64,000 nucleotides of DNA, taken from positions 33,338,447-33,402,446 of the forward strand of contig NC_134507.1 of NCBI RefSeq assembly GCF_027942865.1. Reading direction: 5' to 3'. The notes below the pieces were generated by a model. The model made no database searches and was not told the DNA's origin. It saw only the letters and a list, made by a program, of their open reading frames with translations. Positions 9,741 to 20,781 of this stretch are shown piece after piece. The DNA is from Odontesthes bonariensis (Eukaryota; Chordata; Actinopteri; Atheriniformes; Atherinopsidae). The position numbers and the translations under genes are program-made. Numbering within the stretch: position 1 is the stretch's first letter; each line of letters starts with the position of its first letter.

Positions 9741-11362
9741 TAAGAGATAAGACTTAATTCTCCCTCAGCAAGAAGACACAGCTTTGATAATTGAGTCTGT
9801 GATGCCCTCTGGTGCTACACAGAAGCCATTACGGGACACAACTTACAATTTTGATTGTTAACATTATTACCATCTTTTCATATTATTAGACAGTGATTCT
9901 GGATATTCACTGACCGACCAGCATTGCTTCGCTCTACAGAAGATGAAACGCCGGCTTTGTTTGATTGACGCAATGTGTGAGCTGTGAATGTGAGACATGT
10001 GTCAGTGGGCCTCTGAACTTGTGAGGTTTATGTGGGATATAGTTCATACTGCAGACTCTACATACACACATTGTGCATCTCAGTTGAATATCAAGTGTTT
10101 TGTCATTGAAGCCTTTATGCCCACTACTTTACTTTACTAGATTAAGTGATGCACTTTGTCAAAGCTTTCAAATCAGTCTGTTTGAACTAAATCTGAAGCA
10201 AAAATGAAGTGTCAGAAATCCCTACCCTGATAGTTCAACAAAATGGCTGTGATGCAGGCTGAAAGCTACATTTGGATAAGTGATGCAAAATAAAACCCAA
10301 TGTTAAGTATGACTTTTAGGCGTTTAAGTGTACAACTCATGTAAAAGACTTCTATATATTCATCAGATATTTTTTTATTAATGTTTAACTTACAGTTGTA
10401 AAAATAAGTTTAACTCATTTTAGATGCAAGTAAGCAATAAACTTAATCTCTTTTTTTGGATGGGTCAGTAAAAGGACCAAGTATAAGACTACTGAACACT
10501 TGGCAGAGGCCAAGTACCTATATCCCTGCCAAATGCAGGACCTGATCCAACCACTGACAAGAAAGTACTGTAGTTTAGTTTCTTTCTCTTTATCAGCAGA
10601 TTGTGCGGTACTCTGCCACCACCTACTGTTGACGCGCTTAGTACTGCAGTCTGTGGCACAAACTACATCTTAGTTGGGCTTCCTGGTGAAATAAACAAAC
10701 AAAATTGACATATCTACGCTCTTTTGTGTGTCCCTATTATACTGTAAAATAATCGCTTAGGCTTTGATTATTTGAAAGCTGCAGTTCCTGTCAGGAGGTG
10801 TCACCATGAAGTCAAACCTGGAACCACCATCTGCTTGCAGTATCTTTCTTTGCTGATATTTTACCTGTGTAGAAGTAAAGGTACTGCTGTAAAATTCCAG
10901 TTCATTCAAATTCAGCACATCACATTTATGGACACCTCGGACGAGCTGTGGAACTAAATTGAAAACATACAGAAACAGTACATATATGTATATACTTTGA
11001 AGAATATCAATTCCAAATATAATAGATAAAGAAGGAATGTCACCTACTTACAGAATTGTGAGCATATCAATCAATTCCACCTTTGCTAATAAAGACACAA
11101 GTTTAACTTCTTTCATGCGCCCAAGATACACACAACACTAACTGAAAGAATAAAGTTACATCCTCTCTGTTTTTTGTTTATAACCATCCAAAAAAGACCT
11201 AGTAGCGGTCAATTTCTAGTTCATGCTGGCGGCCACAGACTGCAGTGACAACAAAGTGAACAGTAGTTACATTCTAAACAGAAACATGGACAAAGAAACA
11301 CTTTTCCAGTTTGCTTCTGCGTCTTAGTTACAGAAGCATGACCGAGATGCATGAGTTGCCGT
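9739..11362. other. Non-coding stretch, nothing recognised
   Basis: No long open frame, splice-consistent exon or recognisable transposon was seen on either strand. Confidence 0.5.
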
Positions 11363-11876
11363 TGTGATGGGAAAATTCTTAAGTGGTAGTCTTTTATTAA
11401 GTAAGTACTAGTGGTATTAGTTGTCCCATTTTATCCAAAGTCTGTTGTTTTCCATCTGAACTATTCAACTGGTGACCCTTCTGTATGGTCAGTGAGGGAA
11501 AAACAGATGTTTACTCTATTGGGGGAGATTAGAATCTTTTGGGGAGATTAGTTCAGGGGGTCGTAAAGAGGCTACCTCATAAACTGTGTCATTTCAGATG
11601 TACAAGAGAGCACAGAAGAGGGGGGTTATTGTTTATGGTTCTTGATCTTTGATCTTTGTTTTGTATGTTCCTTGTTCCCAACCTGAGGGGGAGAGATGAC
11701 CTCCGCACTATATATTGGCTGTGCTCATTCTGTTCAGGGCTCTCACTCTCTGACTTTGCTCAGTGACGGAGGGACATTCAAACGCTGTGTGGCTTTGAAT
11801 AAACTTAAGACAAAATCTAGATTTTCTCTGGTTATTGAGTAACTTCTTATCCACCTTGATAAAAAATTCCACAACA
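11363..11876 (+). mobile_element. Solo LTR, 514 bp, with 4-bp target duplication
   Basis: It begins TGTGATGG and ends CCACAACA (TG...CA, with inverted TGT/ACA ends), flanked on both sides by CCGT (11359-11362 and 11877-11880). Internally there is a TATA-like actatatattgg near 11709 and a polyadenylation signal AATAAA near 11800, in the order expected for a plus-strand retroviral or LTR-retrotransposon LTR. No internal coding region is present, so it is a recombined solo LTR. Confidence 0.82.
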
Positions 11877-11880
11877 CCGT

Positions 11881-14118
11881 CCTCTCATTCACTTCCACAG
11901 GCTTCTTGGTTACCACTGTCTGCTTATCTAATTTTGGTGACTGAAAAGTGGATGAAAAAGATTTTATGATTGAAACATGGTTTACATGAAGAAGAAATAA
12001 TGAGTAAACTGCTTAGGGGTAAATGTAGTCTCAATTTCGATGAGGACAGATATTTATGCCTGGATGAGGTACGATACTAGATGTATCGTTGAAATCATGT
12101 CAAGGGCTCATTAATCCAAAAAAAGTTGCAGTCATGGGAATGTGTTGGTGATGGACAAGAGGCTGAGTACTGTGAACTGGTCGTCCCATACATGGCATGG
12201 AAACCATTAGTTTCTCTTGAATGTCCGAGCCAGTGGCTCAAAGAAACTGAACTAACTAATAAAGAAGACTGACTTTGTGCTGGGTACTGCCCTGGAGCTG
12301 GTTGTGCACAGGAGAATGTTGCAAAAGCTGCTCAACATAAAGAACAACGCCACACGCTCTCTTCATAGTAATTAAAGAGTCACGTGTGTTCTGTCAGAGG
12401 CTTCTTCAGCTTTGCTGCAACATGGAACGATAAGGGCGGTGTTTCCTGCCAACAGCAATAATTCCATGCAATGAAACAACAACATTAGAATTTCACTCTT
12501 GTGTTGATAAAATATCATTTCATTCTATTCTATTTCATTCTATTCTATTTCATTCTATTGCATTCCATTCCATTTCAATACAAAACTGGGTAGCCAGGAG
12601 GAAACTGCACAAAGGACTGATAGAAAGCTGGAAGTTTTGAATACAACTGGGGATGATCAGGTACGTGGATGCAAGCATGCTGATTTCAGAACATGTAAAA
12701 AGTGAGGGAAGCGGCACCTGGGGACAGGGGAAGGAGACAAGGACAATGAAGACCTCTTTTAGGTGGAAAATAGCAGGACAGAAGAAAAGAAAAAGAATAA
12801 AGGTTCATGACCAAATAGGTGAGATGATAAGCCACCTGCATCCTAACATGTTACGGTCAGAATGATCACAGATTGAATGGCTTTTGTACAAGAAAAGCCA
12901 CTTTCAGTCACCTTCAGACAGAAATACTAATACGACACGGCTATCCAAATAAAACTATCCTGCTGGTCGTTGTTTTATGAAGAGAAAAACAAAGTTTACG
13001 GGGACATACTTGGCTTTGTCTTTATAACAATAGAAGACTTTATAACAGTGAAGACCATAAAGATGCTCAAAGCTAAATTCAAGAAGTAACATTAAAGAAA
13101 ACAGACTCATTTTCTCAGTTCTCTGATTTGAGTGATAATTGTTGTAATGACAAATAAAACGCGAGAGGTCTTACTTAAGAGTGGACTTAAGAGTCTTCTG
13201 AACAATAATTGAAGCGTGATGATGAATTGGCACTGCAATGAAGTTAGCCGGATCTTTACGACTACAAATACTAGTCATGATTGTATTTTAGTTCAATGTT
13301 TTTAGTATTTCACTGAGCTGACAAAAGAGCTACTGTAAAGCAGATATCAGAAATGCACTGCTGATAAAGAGTTGTGTTGCATGAATTGTGACAATGACAA
13401 ACCCAAGCGACAACCACACAGTAGTGCAGACTCAGTACTACTGAGTTTTCCCATCAAAAGAACTTCACTCAAATGCTTAGCCAACTTTACACCACATATG
13501 CCATACAATACGTGCCTTAACACAGTACTTAACAGAACAGATACGTGGGAAGTCTTTAAAAGCAGCTTCACAGCGGCGTTCTGAGAGGTTATTCAGTTTC
13601 AGCTTTCAGTACTATGGACAGCGCAAACAAACAGCGCTGTCCGTGGTTCTGCTGAAACCCTACGCCCTTGATCCCAATATCTAATAAATTACATGCAACA
13701 TGCGCAAACATCTTTACAATAACCGAGGATAACCGATAAGAGAATAACAGTACAGATAGACACAAAGTTGGAATGGGGCATTTTGTTAGTAACAAATGAG
13801 CTTCTTGATCCTGTCAGACAGCGTTAATGGAAGGTCTCGGATCCGTTTTTTTTTCCCTTTTGTATTTTTCCCTCTAATTCCTCATCATAAATTCCCAAAT
13901 TTCAGCAACAATAGCTCAAGCTTTTGGCTGCTTGATTTAGTTGCGTGCTCTGTGCCTTATAATCCACCTTCGAATTCGACTTTTTTTTCAATTGAGATCA
14001 GAGGCAGAACACGTGCGTAAGAGGGTGACGTCATTGGTAGGAACGCCCTTCTCAGAGGTGTCACTTTGATTTCTGTGTGTCCTGTTTCAGTTTGTTCTCG
14101 AACTTTTTTGGAGAAGAT
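11881..14118. other. Non-coding stretch, nothing recognised
   Basis: No supported gene. It holds a pentanucleotide repeat (12515-12576) and a small perfect 9-bp hairpin at 13616-13642. The short frames near 13350-13800 overlap on both strands and show no domain. Confidence 0.5.
12515..12576. repeat. (CATTCTATT)n-like pentanucleotide repeat
   Basis: Repeated attct/attcc pentamers with interruptions. Confidence 0.9.
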
Positions 14119-14487
14119 TTAAAGGGATACAAGGTAATTTAGCGGCAGTATAGCGATCTCTACTGGTCACCCTGAAATTCTACACCGTCGTAAAAATGCC
14201 CCCCCCAAAGCGCAATGAATGTATGAGACCTCTGACCTATTCGTGCAACCTGGCAGATAAACGATGTCTTCTATACATTGTCCGTTTTCCCTATGATAAT
14301 TTGGTTGTTTTGCTTGTTTGTATTATACACATCCACTAACTAAACATCGGGGCGAATGCTGCCGTTGTGTTATTTAGTCAGTGCAGTTAGGTCATCTGAT
14401 TCACAAGTGTAGACTGCCCACGTAAGATACTATAATCAGAGATTTTCTAAAGAGAGAACTCAAGATAATATGCTATAATACTGTTGC

Positions 14488-14590
14488 TGGAGGAAGTGGC
14501 CGGGGACAGGGACGTCTGGGTTTCTCTGCTCAGGCTGCTGCCCCCGCGACCCGATCCCAGGACAAGCGGCAGATGATGGATGGACTGTTG
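14488..14590 (+). mobile_element. LINE ORF2 3'-end fragment
   Basis: Plus-strand translation includes GDRDVWVSL and LLPPRPDPRT and ends in atgatggatggac, the same 3' end as the larger fragment at 5985-6730. It is inserted in the TTAA-flanked element. Confidence 0.75.
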
Positions 14591-15000
14591 CTGATCTTGA
14601 ATGGGATTCTTCCCTCATCATGGTGTATTCATGGAGTGATTCCTTTGTATTAGCAGACACTTACAAAAGTTACATCTTAGACAGATGCGCGCAGGCACTA
14701 CCAACATACACGCCGCAATAACGCAGACTAGCTCTACACTATTCCGATTACAATCATAATCCGAACAAATGAATCCATTTTCATGTGTAGATAACAATTC
14801 TTGTTCGGATCAAAACGCTATTCTTTTTCTAATCAGGTCAGTCCGTGTATTTCTGAAGCTAGGCTACGTCTCGAACTCAGGAGGAATTAGAGCACGATCA
14901 TCAGAAGGGCCAGGCTAACCTGTCTCTTTACGATCTAAAACGCTAACGATCACTATGGTAGATGAACAAGATCACGCTTGGAGAAATTTCACAAAGATGG

Positions 15001-15073
15001 GAAGTGCCAACATCGAACGTTTCATATTCAGTCTGTGAAAGGCAGAATATGAAACGCTTGGTGTTGGCTCTTC
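15001..15073. other. Imperfect inverted repeat, 29-nt arms with 15-nt loop
   Basis: Arms 15001-15029 and 15045-15073 match at 25 of 29 positions, and two of the mismatches would be G-U pairs in RNA. The loop is 15 nt. It lies within the MITE-like element, so it could simply be transposon secondary structure. A hairpin of this size could also yield small RNA. Confidence 0.6.
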
Positions 15074-15387
15074 AACGCAAGCGAACACATAGCCTACAAC
15101 TACAGCTAGCATACAGTACCTAGCTAAGTGCCGTAAACACAAACGACTCTTCTCGCGCATCGCAACACTTCAGAAGCGGGTCGCTCCTGCAGAAGTTACA
15201 TATGGGATTCTCAGCATACAGACCCCTGTTGGGAGCGAGAGGCTTCATTCGCTTACTATTGACTTGTTTAACCTTTGGTAAACTCCTGAAGGCTATAATT
15301 TTATGTGAAAATGCTACCTAGTGCCCCTTTAAATTTGATTATACTGAATCCATTTTTTTTTTTGGAGACATACAACATTGAACAGAA

Positions 15388-16415
15388 ATGGCGACCAGAA
15401 TGTTCAATTTATCATTTAATGCCCCGTTTAAAAAAAACACGTTGAGAAAAACATGTTTATGCCCACTGAAAGCGGTGGTTATGTCATCGACAAATTCTTG
15501 GGTGAGGGTGTTTATGGGAAAGTGGCCAAGTGTAGAAATCTGCACACACAAGAAGTTGTGGAATAGTGAGAAGAGACAGACACGACATCGGAAGAAGAGA
15601 ACATAAAATCTTAAAAAAAGTCAGAGAACTTGATCTTGAAAAGAACTTGGTTACCTTTCATGAACATTTCAAATACATGGGTCACGTTTGCTTAGTTTTT
15701 GAAAAGCTTGACAAAAGCTTATTGGACCTACTCTACGGAAGGGATTTCATGCCACTGAATGTGTCTGAGATCAGCGTTATTGCTCAGTAGATGCTGGCGG
15801 CCTTAAAGGAACTGAAAAGAATTCAAATGGTTCACGGAGATATAAAGCCAGACAATGTAATGCTGGTCAACCATCAGTCACAACCATTACATGTGAAGCT
15901 GATTGATTTTGGTTTGGCAAGGAATACATCAAAACTTGTTATGGGAACTAACATTCAGGCTCTTGGTTACAGGGCCCCAGAAGTCATCCTGGGCCTCCCA
16001 ATGGACGAAGGTATTGACTTGTGGTCTGTTGGCTGCGTTTTGGCCTTCTTGTTCATTGGCCAAAACTTGTTTCCTGGGAACACATATGGTTCCATTAGAG
16101 CTATTGTGCAGTGGCTAGGGATGCCTCAAGGATTTTCTGAATGAAGCATTGGACAAAGAACTCTTTTTACTCTTACCCAGAACTCTTGGAGGCTGAATAC
16201 GCCAGCGGATTATGTTAAAACAACGGGGGGAAAGCACATCTGGGCCTTTGTGATAAGATAAGGACTCTAGATGAGCTGCCAAAACTGCACTTTGGAGTTG
16301 AAGATCTCACCGAGGACACTCACGCTTTCATTAGCCTCCTCAAGCAGATGCTGCATATAAATCCAAGGAAAAGGATCACGCCAAGCGAAGCGCTTGCGCT
16401 TGGTCTTCAATGTAA
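15388..16415 (+). pseudogene. HIPK-like (CMGC) protein kinase pseudogene
   Basis: Pieces of a kinase domain appear in order: glycine-rich loop GYVIDKFLGEGVYGKVAKC (from 15477), helix C region EHKILKKV (from 15602), VCLVFEKLDKSLLDLL, catalytic loop HGDIKPDNVML, DFG segment VKLIDFGLARN, activation-loop end YRAPEVILGLP, and IDLWSVGCVLA. The closing part is HINPRKRITPSEALAL (16348 onward). The order and residues resemble homeodomain-interacting protein kinases. It is broken by a TAG after VVE near 15564, a frame change by 15566, a TAG at 15788-15790 just before the catalytic loop, and a stop at 16142 with frame loss after it. The VAxK lysine segment is lost. No introns are seen, so it may be a retrocopy, but no poly(A) tail was identified. 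Confidence 0.85.
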
Positions 16416-16603
16416 GCCGAGCACACACAAACATGGAGTCCCAGCTAGAGAAAGCAACAGTCGAGTGTTATGTAACAGCCACGGAAAGTCTAAGTATGTC
16501 TTGGCTCTCGGTGGAAGAGGTCACATTTCTCTCTGCTCCTGCCTCCCTTTTTTTGCCCTGCTCAGCGTGTCTGTGTCTGTGTCTTTTTGAGCATCTTTTT
16601 ACA

Positions 16604-17737
16604 TATCAGAGGAATTCAAGTAAGATGGATTTGGTCAGCTGGGATCTCAATGCTATTGATCAAATTTTCTCAACCGCGAAGATGAGGAAAGGAGAAGCCT
16701 CATGCCCCGACGGGACATTCTTCGCTGGATACACGGAGGATGCGTGGGGGAAGTGGCGCACCGTGTGTTTGGCGATGCTGGCTGTCGAGGACGCGGAAGA
16801 CGTCTACATATTCGGATTTATGATACTCGGGTTCCTGCTGTTTGGAGTTGGAGGATACCTGGTATTTTGTGAAATTAAGAGATCGTGGAAAGCGTTTGAT
16901 GGGGTCACAAGAGCAATCAACGCTCAGACTGAGATGCTACGTGAGCAGAGTCGGAAGCTGGATGCGATCCTTGCGCAGGTTCGCAGGCTGGCTGAGATTC
17001 CTGGACTCAGAAGAGAAGTGGATTGACCTGGGAGAATGGTTGATTGATCACTTGGACCGGGCGGAAAGGGTCCACATCCCACAATTCGGCTGAATTCGGG
17101 ACTTCGCCATGAGATACCAGCAATGGACAAAAAAGACAGAGAGCGCAATCAGTTGTCTGTCTGACCTAAATTAATTGTTATTCCAATCCGGCGCCCCACA
17201 CTGGCCTTGTGGCCAGCTGCAAAATCATTCTCCACGTTTGTTATGATAACATGATGCTCTTTCCCATGTGCTCCCCCTCCCCTCCCCTCCTGACACTCCT
17301 GTGAGATTTGTTGTGGAACTGGCTGACATATTTGAACTTGTCAAGGACAATTGCCTGATCCAACTTTCTGTGCAGACTTATTGAACAAACACACACGCAC
17401 ACACAAACATGCTCACTTATAACACATGCAACTCCTCACCTCTTCACTGTCCCATTGCTTAAGGTGTTGTTTTTGTGTATATGTTGCTTTTTCTGTGCTG
17501 AGGTTTTTTTACGATCTCAGACCGTATCCTGATAAGGGTACAGTGTGAAGTATGATTTTTTTCCCTCCCCTCACCCGATGTTGTTCCCCTTCCTTCTTAT
17601 CTGGCGGCGCCTGCAAAGCGGGCTGCGTTGCCTGGTCACACTCTCTCTCCCTGTTTGTTTCTGTGTTGTCTGTCATGAGCAAATGGAATTTCCCCCTGGG
17701 GGATTAATAAAGGTATACATCATCATCATCATCGAAC
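16604..17737 (+). mobile_element. Retroposon-like unit with a small membrane-protein ORF
   Basis: The unit contains the ORF at 16625-17026, a long 3' non-coding region, and an end of the form tggaatttccccctggggga-ttaataaagg followed by a short (ATC)n tract (17722-17733). That ending (polyadenylation signal then a short tandem tail) resembles the 3' tails of fish non-LTR retrotransposons. The reverse of a similar tail occurs at 30042-30110. The 5' limit and target duplication were not found. Confidence 0.45.
16625..17026 (+). CDS. Hypothetical 133-residue single-pass membrane protein with coiled coil
   Basis: The ORF starts at MDLVSWDLNAIDQIFSTAKM and has no recognised domain. Residues about 62-83 (FGFMILGFLLFGVGGYLVF region) form one strong hydrophobic span. 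The segment before it is mixed with acidic residues (VEDAEDVY). The tail (about 88-128) is rich in R, E, Q, L and A with heptad-like spacing, suggesting a coiled coil. There is no clear cleavable signal peptide. An upstream in-frame extension to 16394 reads into the kinase pseudogene and is unlikely to be real; the internal ATG fits better. The ORF may be the protein of a repetitive element. I am unsure whether it is functional. Confidence 0.5.
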   Translation: MDLVSWDLNAIDQIFSTAKMRKGEASCPDGTFFAGYTEDAWGKWRTVCLAMLAVEDAEDVYIFGFMILGFLLFGVGGYLVFCEIKRSWKAFDGVTRAINAQTEMLREQSRKLDAILAQVRRLAEIPGLRREVD

Positions 17738-18199
17738 ATCCAGTACAAACTTGAAACGAAACTTAAGGTGACAGAAAGGTTACAACTGTCAGTAATAAAC
17801 ATGCAACAAAAGTTGAAAACTATAAACATCCCGCAAAGGAAAGGCTAAAGCTGATGACACTAAGAAATCTCTTGCCATAAAGGACATGGACAAAATCACC
17901 CCTTCTAAGACAGAAGACCCCTCGCATCTTGTCGAGGTCAAATCCAATAGAAAGTATGTCAAGAGGATTAAAAAATTATTTTCCAGGACATGGAAGGGCA
18001 TAACATGTGGAGTGTCACAATGAACTGAAAACAACGCTTTCTGCCACCACACAATTGATCTTCCATTTAAACTTTAACATGCCATTCCGGCTAAATTCTT
18101 AAAAACTAAATCTTAGAGCAAAAGAAAAGACTTACCTGAATCTTTGTTGTACATAAAAAAATATATATATATACATAAGGTAAGCACTTTAAAGTAAGC

Positions 18200-18306
18200 T
18201 TTTCTGTGCTGTGGAAATAGGGGGCAGAGAGAGGGGGAACGACACGCAGCACAGGGCCGTCCGATGCGGGACTCGAACCGGGGCCAGCTGCAGCAAGGAC
18301 TATAAT
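18200..18306 (-). mobile_element. tRNA-derived SINE fragment
   Basis: The minus strand contains a B-box-like GGTTCGAGTCCCGC followed by atcggacggccctgtgctgc and a tail-side ccccctctctctgcccccta, a known fish SINE layout. The A-box end is missing or degenerate. Confidence 0.65.
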
Positions 18307-18309
18307 AAT

Positions 18310-19884
18310 ACATTTAATTTAAAAAAAAGTGCCTTTCTCAACGCTCAAGGACACTTTACACTGTAAAAAAAAGGAAATTACAGTTGTTGTACTTACACAC
18401 AATTGTATTGTAAGCTAATTCAGAAATACAATTGTGTCATTTCACAAATGAATTCATGTTTGCCCAACTCATATTCTCAGAATTTGGTCAACAAGGACAT
18501 TTGATTCACCAAAACAAGATTTTTTTGTTTCCCTCAACTTTCTAACAAGATTAGAAAGATTCTAACACAAAAAATTAAGTTTCCTCAACTGTATGTTCAT
18601 GGACACGCCTACTACGGGGTTTCCTTCCCGTCTCCACGACCGTTCTACCGTTTTCCCTCGAAGTTGAGAGGATTGCCAGACGTGAGGTATTCATATCAGG
18701 TAATTATTGTTATTTCTCTAAAATATGACTTAATAGAATGCTTAAGGTAAAGAATTGAAGATAGATTTGGTCGCTGAACTAACCAGCGTCGTATATTTAA
18801 TGTATCTAAACCAAATTAGCAAAGTTATTAGCTGATTTTAGTTTGCTAACTTAAAGACCTCATGACACCTGGAAAATACTGTAATATACATAAACACATT
18901 GAAAGTACACATACAAAATAGTCACTTGAAGCTGGTTTTAATCATTATGATAGAGAAATTGAGTTTGTACAGCCTTTTAAAAGTGCGATTTTTGCGATCT
19001 GCTGGCGAGCTTCCTATTAGTCCGTCACATGACCTATGACGTACACTCCGGAACGATCCTGACACCTGTCATAGCCACAACAGGGATTCTGACAACTCCT
19101 ATTCATCCTCGGATCCTGACACATTTTTCGAAGTGGCAGAGTCCGACCAATGCTGGAGGACAATGTGAGGGGCGTTATGCCCTATAGAAACGAGCCATAC
19201 CTGGATGAGTTGGAGCCACACGGTTCCACGGAAAGTTCGGATGGCGAGGCAGGAAGGCGCTGTTGCTCATATGCTATAGCCTAGCTCCTGACCAGTGGAC
19301 AAGTTCTGTGACAATTGTAAGATTATTTCAAGCCGCTTGCCTTTATCTGTTATATTTTAGGTCAGGGGTGGCCAACCCAACTCTTATGTTCATATCAAAA
19401 TTTGTGTTTGTTTACAACAATTCACAGGAGATACAAGAGTCGAACATGGAGGCTTGAAGTTTACCATGAATGGCTAACACTCAGGCGCCGAAGGACTGGC
19501 AGCGTGCTCCTTAAATGCTCCTACTCATGAGGGATAATGGAGGGAATGAAAATGGTTTAATAACCATAATAAATCAAATGTACATTTGTGGTAGAAATAG
19601 AAATAAACATACATAAAGTGTGAAAACTGATTATATTCATTCTATATTTTATTTGTTCTTAAACCACAATAACAGTTAGTAAGTGCATGGAAATAATTTT
19701 CACAAACACACATGAATACACACATGCATGCATTCATACATTAATGATATAATACATATGTTTCAAAGAGAGAGAAAAAATAAACAAGATCAAAATAAAT
19801 TAATGATAAGATGTAAAAAAAAAAGGGAAAGACAGGACTCTTCTTTATGCTTCAAACATATTTGATTTCCATCAACTGTTTTGA
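18310..19884. other. Mostly non-coding; possible short coding relic at 19160-19260
   Basis: No intact gene. A short plus-strand frame at about 19152-19257 reads MPYRNEPYLDELEPHGSTES, an acidic motif that resembles sequence seen in fish P2X7-like or transposon-associated proteins; this is weak. The rest is AT-rich sequence with no recognised element. Confidence 0.35.
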
Positions 19885-20015
19885 TTCATCCAGCCATCCA
19901 TTTTCTGTACCGCTGAATCCGTCGGTCGGGTCGCGGGGGGCTGGAGCCTATCCCAGCGGTCAATGGGGGAGAGGCAGGGTACACCCTGGACAGGCCGCCA
20001 GTCCATCACAGGGCT
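19885..20015 (-). mobile_element. L2/CR1-like LINE 3' tail
   Basis: Carries the fish LINE 3' sequence ccatccattttctgtaccgc, gtcgcggggggctggagcct, and cagggtacaccctggacagg, with the 3' end at the left (minus orientation). A relative lies at 30194-30496 in the other orientation. Confidence 0.75.
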
Positions 20016-20781
20016 GGTTTGATTCTTATGTGGTTAGTATAATTGTCAGAATATGTTTCTGTATTCTCTTTGGATTGAGACGTCAGTTTAGTTCTCAGAC
20101 TTGGTTCTGGAGGTCTTTACCTGAATATAAAAGCAATGGATTTCAACAGACCCGACGCTCTGACGTATATGCCTAAATAATACGGCATTTTTGTGTTGTG
20201 TAGAAAGTCAAATTGTTCCGTTTTGTCCCTTTGTTCCTTCTCCTGTGATCCGTTCTTTGTATGATCCAGAAACAGTCTGATGTCCTGTTCACATTTTTCA
20301 TCATGTCAAAACACAGACGCTCCTCTTGGGCTTGAGAAGCCTGTTTAACATTTATTCTGTTTTACCCTGAAAAGACAGAGGCCATGTAATATAACCTGGC
20401 AGTCTCTGAAAGGCTTATTTCTGATATCTTGGTGGAAATAAAACAAAAAAGACGTGAGTACATAACAGGTATCACAGTTTGTTGCTGCAGCAAATTTACT
20501 GCAGCTTAGAAGAATGAAATGGGCTCAGTTTGTCATTTTTACTCCAAGAAAGTATCAGACAAATGAGCCAGCTCTGTTTAATTCATCATCATAAGTTCAC
20601 TAACCCATCAGCTCAGTGATTCCTCTCTGACATCACAGTTTGTCACATGTGCAGCAAACTAACTGCAGCTGACATGAACTGAATGGTCTCAGTTGAAAAA
20701 GTGTAAATATATTTACAGACTGAGCTTTCTGTTCTACAGTGGGCGTATTTCTCAGACATTAAGAGAGTCTTTGTTCTAGAC
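20016..20781. other. Probable 3' untranslated region of the NLR gene and flank
   Basis: No independent gene is seen. A minus-strand AATAAA (tttatt on plus at 20351-20356) could be the polyadenylation signal of the NLR gene, which stops at 20782. Two short segments are rich in cagcaaa/ctgcagct repeats. Confidence 0.4.

Larger units (their letters stand above)
14123..15328. mobile_element. TTAA-flanked MITE-like DNA element, 1206 bp (Kolobok- or piggyBac-type)
   Basis: The left end is TTAA|AGGGATACAAGGTA (14119 onward). The right end reverse-complements to TTAA|AGGGGCACTAGGTA (15332 downward). The 14-bp inverted termini match at 11 positions, and TTAA lies outside both. No transposase frame remains. 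A LINE 3' fragment lies inside (14488-14590), as does a strong imperfect hairpin (15001-15073). AGGG ends with TTAA duplication suggest Kolobok more than piggyBac, but this is an inference. Confidence 0.65.

Noticed and set aside
13616-13642. Perfect 9-bp hairpin with a 9-nt loop
   Set aside because: Too short to support an RNA gene or terminator call in this AT-rich eukaryotic context; probably chance.
18200-18306. Possible tRNA gene (B-box GGTTCGAGTCCCGC)
   Set aside because: No cloverleaf or A box can be built, and the sequence beyond the B box continues as a known type of SINE body.
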